Assembly (NCBI GenBank): GCA_003455655.1
Contig: DMQP01000040.1
Span: 1-5,351, forward strand
DNA: 5,351 nt
Reading direction: 5' to 3'
Source: Treponema sp.
GTDB lineage: Bacteria; Spirochaetota; Spirochaetia; Treponematales; Treponemataceae
A model generated the notes under the pieces. It was not told the DNA's origin, ran no database searches, and saw nothing but the letters and a program-made list of their open reading frames with translations. Within the stretch, counting starts at the first letter, position 1; each line of letters starts with the position of its first letter. Both the position numbers and the translations under genes were made by a program. Shown here piece after piece: positions 1 to 3,965 of the stretch.

Positions 1-580
1 CTGCAACGCGGTCAAGAAGGTGCTGGGCCTGGGGCTGGAGGTACTTTCCGTTAATGCGGCGAGCAAGTTCTGCAACCTGAGGATGACTAATTCCTGCAGG
101 ACAGCGGCTTGAACAACATCCGCACATAACACAGTCAAATGAAAGGTCTGCACATTTTGCAAAGTCTCCACGCTGAGCATAGGCAATGTACTGCATAGTG
201 CTAAGGTTCTGGGGACAAGCGCGTGTACAAGCGTTACAGCCTACACAAGAATAAATTTCTGGATACAGCTGCATCATAAGTTGCTGTTCAGGTTTTACTT
301 TGTTGATGTCGTACAACTGTTTTACCAGTGGGAAGAAGGGCAGGGTTGCAATGTACATGTCGTTTTCAACTTTTTTAGAACAAGCAAGACAAGTCTGCAA
401 CTGATTCTGTCCTTTAATGCGGTAAATGGTAGCACATGCTCCACAGAAACCGTTTCTACAGCCACAACCACGCTTCAACTGGTAGCCGGCGTATTCCATA
501 GCATTCATAATTGTTAACTCTGCCGGAACTTCATATTTTTTTCCGAAGAGGTAGATGGTTGCCATTTCTTTTTCTGACAT
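1..580 (-). CDS. [2Fe-2S] plus two [4Fe-4S] electron-transfer protein, FrdB/TfrB- or HdrC-like (3' end outside window)
   Basis: The reading frame is open from an ATG at 580 to the left edge, giving 193 residues with no stop, so the C-terminus is missing. The start is set by AGGAG six bases upstream. Residues about 8-80 form a short plant-type [2Fe-2S] domain: C41-x4-C46-GA-C49, with C64 or C67 as fourth ligand, the spacing seen in fumarate reductase/succinate dehydrogenase B subunits. Two complete [4Fe-4S] motifs follow: C112/C115/C118/C122-P and C150/C153/C156/C160-P. In FrdB the second motif carries a [3Fe-4S] cluster with fewer cysteines, so this half looks more like HdrC or a ferredoxin. 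No signal peptide or membrane segment is visible, so it is probably cytoplasmic. Placed after the Flx-like genes, it probably carries electrons from HdrA/Flx to a terminal reductase or oxidant encoded further left. The missing part could be a simple C-terminal helix bundle or HdrB-like CCG domains as in TfrB. Cofactor assignment is firm; the partner is unknown. Confidence 0.85.
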   Translation of the reverse strand, partial: MSEKEMATIYLFGKKYEVPAELTIMNAMEYAGYQLKRGCGCRNGFCGACATIYRIKGQNQLQTCLACSKKVENDMYIATLPFFPLVKQLYDINKVKPEQQLMMQLYPEIYSCVGCNACTRACPQNLSTMQYIAYAQRGDFAKCADLSFDCVMCGCCSSRCPAGISHPQVAELARRINGKYLQPQAQHLLDRVA

Positions 581-586
581 TTCGTT

Positions 587-591
587 CTCCT
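587..591 (-). promoter_or_regulatory. Ribosome binding site of the [2Fe-2S]/[4Fe-4S] protein gene
   Basis: AGGAG on the minus strand, six bases before the ATG at 580. It selects this ATG over the next in-frame Met (residue 6). It lies just beyond the end of the palindromic repeat, so the repeat does not interrupt it. Confidence 0.8.
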
Positions 592-595
592 ATAG

Positions 596-656
596 TGTCA
601 TTCCAAATAGATGTTGGAACTTTTTGCTGAGATCCTGAAATACATTCAGGATGACA
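596..656. repeat. Small two-hairpin palindromic repeat (REP/MITE-like) between genes
   Basis: The 61-base element fills most of the 82-base gap between flxA and the next gene. On the plus strand it starts TGTCAT (596-601) and ends ATGACA (651-656), a perfect 6-base inverted pair. Inside are two perfect hairpins: TTCCAA at 601-606 with TTGGAA at 614-619 (7-base loop), and ATCCTGAA at 632-639 with TTCAGGAT at 645-652 (5-base loop). On the minus strand it begins TGTCATCCTGAA and continues to TTCAGGATCT. From general knowledge this resembles a family of small palindromes dispersed in intergenic regions of many bacteria; family membership is inferred by resemblance. No clear target-site duplication is visible. 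In the transcript it would form a folded spacer that could affect mRNA stability or expression of the last gene relative to the first five. Confidence 0.7.
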
Positions 657-662
657 TTTGTC

Positions 663-1490
663 TTAGTACTCTGGTGGTAATTCACCCAGCTGATCAAAAC
701 TGAATACTGGTCCGTCTTTACAAACGAATTTATCACCAATATTGCAGCGACCGCATTTTCCAATTCCGCACTTCATGCGCATTTCCATGGTAGTAAAAAT
801 CTGGGTGTCAACAAAGCCCATCTTCTTAAGTTCTGCCAAAGAAAGGTGAATTAAAATTGGCGGTCCACACATGATGACGGTCATGCTTGTGTCGGGTTTG
901 CACTCAGTAACATAAGGGGGAACAAAACCAACGTGTCCGTCCCAACCTTCTTCTGCACGGTCGATAGTCAAGTTGATTGAACAGTTAGGTTGCTTCATCC
1001 AAACATTCTGCATTTCGTCGAGGCGAACCAAATCTGCCTTGCTTCGTGAACCGTAAATTACCTGAATGCGTCCGTAGTTTTCGCGGTGATCCATCATATA
1101 GTTGACTACAGAATGAACTGGAGCAATACCAATACCACCTGCAATAACCAAAATGTCTTTTCCCTTGAGTGCGCCTTCAACAGGGAATCCGTTTCCTAAA
1201 GGTCCGCGGATTGCAATTTCCTGTCCTACTTCTGCAGCATGGAGCCAACTGGTAAGCTGACCACATTTTTTTACACTGAACTCAAGATGGTCTTCCAGTG
1301 TCGGAGAAGAAGTAATAGAAATCATACTTTCGCCCAGTCCGGGAACCATAAGCATGGCACACTGTCCAGGAATGTGCTCGAAAGGTTTTTTACCGTTCAA
1401 ATCCTGGATGTAGAATGTCTTTACATCAGGTGTTTCCTGAATGATGTTGACAATTTTACAGACGTGGGGAATCAATGCGTCTTCAATCAT
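663..1490 (-). CDS. flxA: FlxA-like FAD/NAD(P)H-binding reductase with C-terminal [2Fe-2S] (PyrK/AsrB type)
   Basis: A 275-residue ferredoxin-NADP+-reductase-fold protein, full length for the FlxA/AsrB/sulfhydrogenase-gamma family. Residues about 5-105 form the FAD-binding barrel, with PGQ at 41-43, the flavin-contact region around S55-P63 and GPLGNGFP at 96-103. The nucleotide domain follows, with AGGIGIAPV at 117-125 and MCGPP at 207-211. The C-terminus carries the PyrK-type [2Fe-2S] loop with C241, C246, C249 and C257, then the family's KDGPVF segment. In the Flx-Hdr complex this subunit exchanges hydride with NAD(H) and passes single electrons to FlxB/FlxC. The start overlaps the flxB stop as ATGA and has GGAGG six bases upstream. 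The canonical RxYS/RPFS flavin motif reads SMISI here, so its arginine is absent. AsrB (sulfite reductase) and PyrK (dihydroorotate dehydrogenase) share the fold, but no partner genes for those enzymes are present. NADH versus NADPH preference cannot be judged. Confidence 0.9.
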   Translation of the reverse strand: MIEDALIPHVCKIVNIIQETPDVKTFYIQDLNGKKPFEHIPGQCAMLMVPGLGESMISITSSPTLEDHLEFSVKKCGQLTSWLHAAEVGQEIAIRGPLGNGFPVEGALKGKDILVIAGGIGIAPVHSVVNYMMDHRENYGRIQVIYGSRSKADLVRLDEMQNVWMKQPNCSINLTIDRAEEGWDGHVGFVPPYVTECKPDTSMTVIMCGPPILIHLSLAELKKMGFVDTQIFTTMEMRMKCGIGKCGRCNIGDKFVCKDGPVFSFDQLGELPPEY

Positions 1491-2530
1491 TTGTTGCCTC
1501 CGTCAGATTCTGATTCGTTGTATGCCTTTACCACTTTAACAATGTTCATGTGGATAGGGCAGCTTTCAAGACAGCGTCCACAGCCTACGCACTGCCAGTT
1601 GTCCTCATGAGCCATGGGGTAGTAGACCAGTTTGTGCATAAAGCGCTGGCGGAAACGTTCCTTTTGTGAAAGACGTGGGTTTGCTGCTGCCATTTGAGTA
1701 AAGTCAGAATACATACAGCTGTCCCAACAACGGAACTGTTTAACACCTTTTCCTGTGTCAAAGTCGCGAATGTCAAAACACATACAGGTCGGACATACAT
1801 AGGTACATGTTCCGCATCCAAGACAGGTTGCAGAAAGATCGTCCCAAATCTTTGAGTTAAAGATTTTGAGCATGTCTTTTCCCTGCCACTTTGAAAGATC
1901 CAGTTTAGCAAAGGGAAGTGCATCACACTTTTTGCGTGTTTCTTCTTGCTGTTTGCTAACTGCTGCATCGTCTTTTTCTGACAGTGAAGAGGCAACATCT
2001 TTAAGCAGTTTTTCTCCTTTAGGAGTGTTTGCTTTAAAGTAGTATGTTCCGTCACAAAGCCATGCACTTACATCTCCTGCAGGATTTGCAGCGTCAATTT
2101 TGTAGGCTGAACAGAAACAGGTCTGAGCAGGTTCTGTACAAGCAAGTGTTATAACGGTTCCATGATCGCGACGGTTCTTGTAGTAAGAGTCAACAGGAGT
2201 CATGTTGAGGTATACGGCATCTACAATGTCAAAACTTTTTGCATCGCATGCGCGTACACCAAATACAACGAAGTCTTCCAGTTCTTTGCGTGGATCTTCT
2301 ACCGTTACATGTTTGCCTTCCAGTTTAAGGTTAACAAGATTTTCTGCTTTGGGAAAGAAAAAGTCTTTTGCACTGCGCACTGTTTTAAGCGCTTTGCTTA
2401 ATGTTTTTCCAGATTCCCATTTTTCAAAGTTAGCCTTTCCTGAAGTGTTATCAACGGGAATGTAGAGATTTTCTTTTGCACCAATCTGAGCAAAAAAATC
2501 ATTTATTTTTGATTCAGGAAGTGAAAGCAT
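1487..2530 (-). CDS. flxB: FlxB-like iron-sulfur protein with two C-terminal [4Fe-4S] motifs (AsrA/sulfhydrogenase-beta type)
   Basis: A 347-residue protein that relays electrons between the FlxA flavin and the HdrA side. Residues about 1-215 form the domain shared with AsrA and the beta subunit of archaeal sulfhydrogenases, with the typical GVRACD patch at 91-96 and conserved cysteines C131, C138 and C140. The first cluster motif is C236/C239/C242/C246-P, followed by extra cysteines C249 and C251. A WDSCM segment (269-273) and an Arg-rich NPR...RFRQR stretch (285-296) are family features. The second motif is C314/C317/C320/C324-P. The start is the A shared with the flxC stop (TAATG), and AAGGAGG lies inside the last codons of flxC, so the two genes are probably translationally coupled. 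The stop overlaps the flxA start by four bases. The symbol follows the gene's position next to flxA; the B/C assignment rests on order and likeness, not on a search. AsrA is the main alternative name, but no sulfite reductase subunit is present. Confidence 0.87.
   Translation of the reverse strand: MLSLPESKINDFFAQIGAKENLYIPVDNTSGKANFEKWESGKTLSKALKTVRSAKDFFFPKAENLVNLKLEGKHVTVEDPRKELEDFVVFGVRACDAKSFDIVDAVYLNMTPVDSYYKNRRDHGTVITLACTEPAQTCFCSAYKIDAANPAGDVSAWLCDGTYYFKANTPKGEKLLKDVASSLSEKDDAAVSKQQEETRKKCDALPFAKLDLSKWQGKDMLKIFNSKIWDDLSATCLGCGTCTYVCPTCMCFDIRDFDTGKGVKQFRCWDSCMYSDFTQMAAANPRLSQKERFRQRFMHKLVYYPMAHEDNWQCVGCGRCLESCPIHMNIVKVVKAYNESESDGGNK
1497..1501 (-). promoter_or_regulatory. Ribosome binding site of flxA
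   Basis: GGAGG on the minus strand, six bases before the flxA ATG at 1490 and inside the last codons of flxB. It supports both the chosen start and coupling through the ATGA overlap. Confidence 0.8.
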
Positions 2531-3510
2531 TACTCAGCCTCCTTTTTGTTGGGGTCGCGGTCGTAGACAATGCTTGCCTCTGCGTCGTTGAATTGATAAG
2601 TCAGCATTGGTGGCTTTGTTTCCATGTCGCTTCCTGCAATGTAGTCACCGTAGAGTTCGTTAATGTCTTTTACAAACTTGCGGTTTAACAGGTGAAGGGG
2701 AATGTGTTCGGGACAAACTCTGCTACATTCTCCACAATCAGTACAGCGTCCGGCAACATGCCATGCACGAATGATGTGGTAGAGACTTTCTTCAAAGTCG
2801 TTAACCGCAACTTTCTGACTGGTGTACATAAGCGTATTGTCAAAGACACATTTTTCGCAAGTACATGCAGGGCACACATCACGACAAGCGTTACATCTAA
2901 TACAGCGTGAGAATTCATTTTTCCAGAATGCATCACGTTCATTAGCGCTCATGTGCTCAAGTTTTTCAACTTCTGCAAAGCGTGCAGGATTTTCTACGGT
3001 CTTTTGTTCCATGAACATTTCATCGTAGGTTACATGCTTTTTGTTGTTGCAGTGGTCGCAGCCTTGTCCTTCAGGAATAGATTCGTCCATAGTACAAGCA
3101 CAAGGAACTGCAACTACATATACATCGTCACGAGTAATGCGGTTTTCTTTGAGCAGTTGGGTGAAAGAGTGACTGTCACCAGGCTTCATAAAGACAAGCA
3201 CTTTTTCCTGAGGAATGGGTGCATCTTGAGCATTGGGGTCGCGCTGTTTTGCCATTGCATTATTTACGCGAGTTGTGCTCTTTTTAATTTCGATTCCGCG
3301 AGTATACTTTACCAAATATTTTGACAGGTTAGCCTTGCAGAATTTGTTAAAGACAAAATTCTTTTCCAAATCTTCAGCACTGGTGAATACAGACGGAGTA
3401 ATGTCTTCATCAAAAAGACCTTTGCGCCATCCAATAACACTCTGTACCTGTCCGCTTGCAAGTTTTTCTTTGGCGATTTTTACCAGATCGGCCGTCAGTT
3501 CTTTTTGCAT
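2530..3510 (-). CDS. flxC: FlxC-like iron-sulfur protein with two [4Fe-4S] motifs
   Basis: A 326-residue relative of the neighbouring FlxB with the same plan: an N-terminal domain without a recognised cofactor motif, then two cluster motifs in the last third. The first is C203/C206/C209/C213-P with extra cysteines C216, C218 and C221. The second is C256/C259/C262/C266-P. Additional cysteine pairs at C137/C139 and C151/C154 sit where FlxB has its ACTEP...CFC patch, so they may bind or stabilise another centre. It starts at an ATG that overlaps the end of flxD by 16 bases, with GGAGG seven bases upstream inside flxD, and it ends in TAATG shared with flxB. It probably forms part of the wire between FlxA/FlxB and FlxD/HdrA. 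The residues after about 285 are charged and match no motif I recognise. A generic 4Fe-4S dicluster or HdrC-like label is the alternative; confidence in the cluster motifs is high and in the exact subunit name moderate. Confidence 0.85.
   Translation of the reverse strand: MQKELTADLVKIAKEKLASGQVQSVIGWRKGLFDEDITPSVFTSAEDLEKNFVFNKFCKANLSKYLVKYTRGIEIKKSTTRVNNAMAKQRDPNAQDAPIPQEKVLVFMKPGDSHSFTQLLKENRITRDDVYVVAVPCACTMDESIPEGQGCDHCNNKKHVTYDEMFMEQKTVENPARFAEVEKLEHMSANERDAFWKNEFSRCIRCNACRDVCPACTCEKCVFDNTLMYTSQKVAVNDFEESLYHIIRAWHVAGRCTDCGECSRVCPEHIPLHLLNRKFVKDINELYGDYIAGSDMETKPPMLTYQFNDAEASIVYDRDPNKKEAE
2538..2544 (-). promoter_or_regulatory. Strong ribosome binding site of flxB
   Basis: AAGGAGG on the minus strand, seven bases before the flxB ATG. 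It encodes the final Lys-Glu-Ala of flxC, so initiation on flxB occurs in the region where flxC translation terminates (TAATG). Confidence 0.85.
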
Positions 3511-3950
3511 CGTACGTCCTCCAGTTTTTTATTTTCGCCAAGGGCTTTTACCTGTGCAACGAAGTCGTTCATGATTCCGGCAAAGCGTACACCTTCAGCT
3601 GCAGAACACCATTCTACGCGAGTGCGTTCTTTTTCAATTCCCAAATAGTTGAGCATTGAGAACAGAAGAGTCATGCGACGGCGGGCAAAGTAGTTACCGC
3701 TTGTGTAGTGGCAGTCACCGGGGTGGCATCCGCACAAGATAACTCCATCTGCTCCACGTTGGAATGCACGCAAAATAAAGAGCGGATTCAATCGACAAGA
3801 ACAGGGTATGCGGATAATTTTTACATTTGCAGGATATTCCAAGCGGTTGTTTCCCGCAAGGTCTGCACCTGCATAAGAACACCAGTTACAGCAGAATGCT
3901 ACAATGCGTGGTGTCCATTCTGTATTTGTAGTCTTAGTTTCTTCCATCAT
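3495..3950 (-). CDS. flxD: FlxD/MvhD-type [2Fe-2S] subunit (hydrogenase iron-sulfur subunit family)
   Basis: A 151-residue protein of normal length for the MvhD family, which links an electron-input module to HdrA. The hallmark CCNWCSYAGADLAG segment is at 20-33, followed by IIRIPC at 45-50, GADGVILCGCHPGDCHY at 66-82, and WCSAAEGVRF at 114-123. Family cysteines C20, C21, C24, C50, C73, C75 and C80 are all present and are the candidate ligands of the single [2Fe-2S] centre. The usual CSGR/CTGR turn reads CSCR (C50, C52), adding a cysteine, and C115 is another. It lies 15 bases after hdrA, with no clear Shine-Dalgarno before its two consecutive ATG codons (3950 and 3947), so it may depend on read-through coupling from hdrA. 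Its tail overlaps flxC by 16 bases. Because FlxA-C relatives follow rather than MvhA/G hydrogenase subunits, the FlxD name is preferred. The start could be either Met; this does not affect the domain. Confidence 0.92.
   Translation of the reverse strand: MMEETKTTNTEWTPRIVAFCCNWCSYAGADLAGNNRLEYPANVKIIRIPCSCRLNPLFILRAFQRGADGVILCGCHPGDCHYTSGNYFARRRMTLLFSMLNYLGIEKERTRVEWCSAAEGVRFAGIMNDFVAQVKALGENKKLEDVRCKKN
3518..3522 (-). promoter_or_regulatory. Ribosome binding site of flxC inside flxD
   Basis: GGAGG on the minus strand, seven bases before the flxC ATG at 3510 and within the codons for the Glu-Asp near the end of flxD. It fixes the start and hence the 16-base overlap. Confidence 0.8.
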
Positions 3951-3965
3951 GTTTTCTAGCGCTTA

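Noticed and set aside
281..517. Plus-strand open frame of 78 codons at the left end
   Set aside because: It is antisense to the [2Fe-2S]/[4Fe-4S] protein gene, whose minus-strand frame carries clear cysteine motifs over the same bases.
601..625. Rho-independent terminator: TTCCAA hairpin followed by CTTTTTG on the plus strand
   Set aside because: The T-run follows the hairpin only on the plus strand, where no gene ends. The stem is 6 base pairs and AT-rich. On the minus strand, the transcribed one, neither hairpin is followed by a U-tract.
590..625. Promoter for the last gene within the repeat (TATAGG-like -10)
   Set aside because: The candidate -10 overlaps the ribosome binding site, and no -35 with suitable spacing is visible. 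Transcription from the upstream operon explains the gene.
1239..1610. Plus-strand open frame of 123 codons across the flxA/flxB junction
   Set aside because: It lies antisense to two well-supported genes, crosses their overlap, has no ribosome binding site and shows no family features. It is a shadow frame.
663..2530. asrAB anaerobic sulfite reductase genes
   Set aside because: flxA and flxB resemble AsrB and AsrA, but there is no AsrC sirohaem subunit. The neighbours hdrA, flxD and flxC favour the Flx-Hdr reading.
2953..3324. Plus-strand open frame of 123 codons opposite flxC
   Set aside because: It is antisense to the flxC coding frame, its Phe/Cys/Val-rich composition is typical of a reversed coding sequence, and it has no start signal.
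3495..3950. Mvh [NiFe] hydrogenase operon
   Set aside because: The MvhD family member is present, but no hydrogenase large or small subunit follows. The input module here is the FAD/NAD(P)H-type FlxA.
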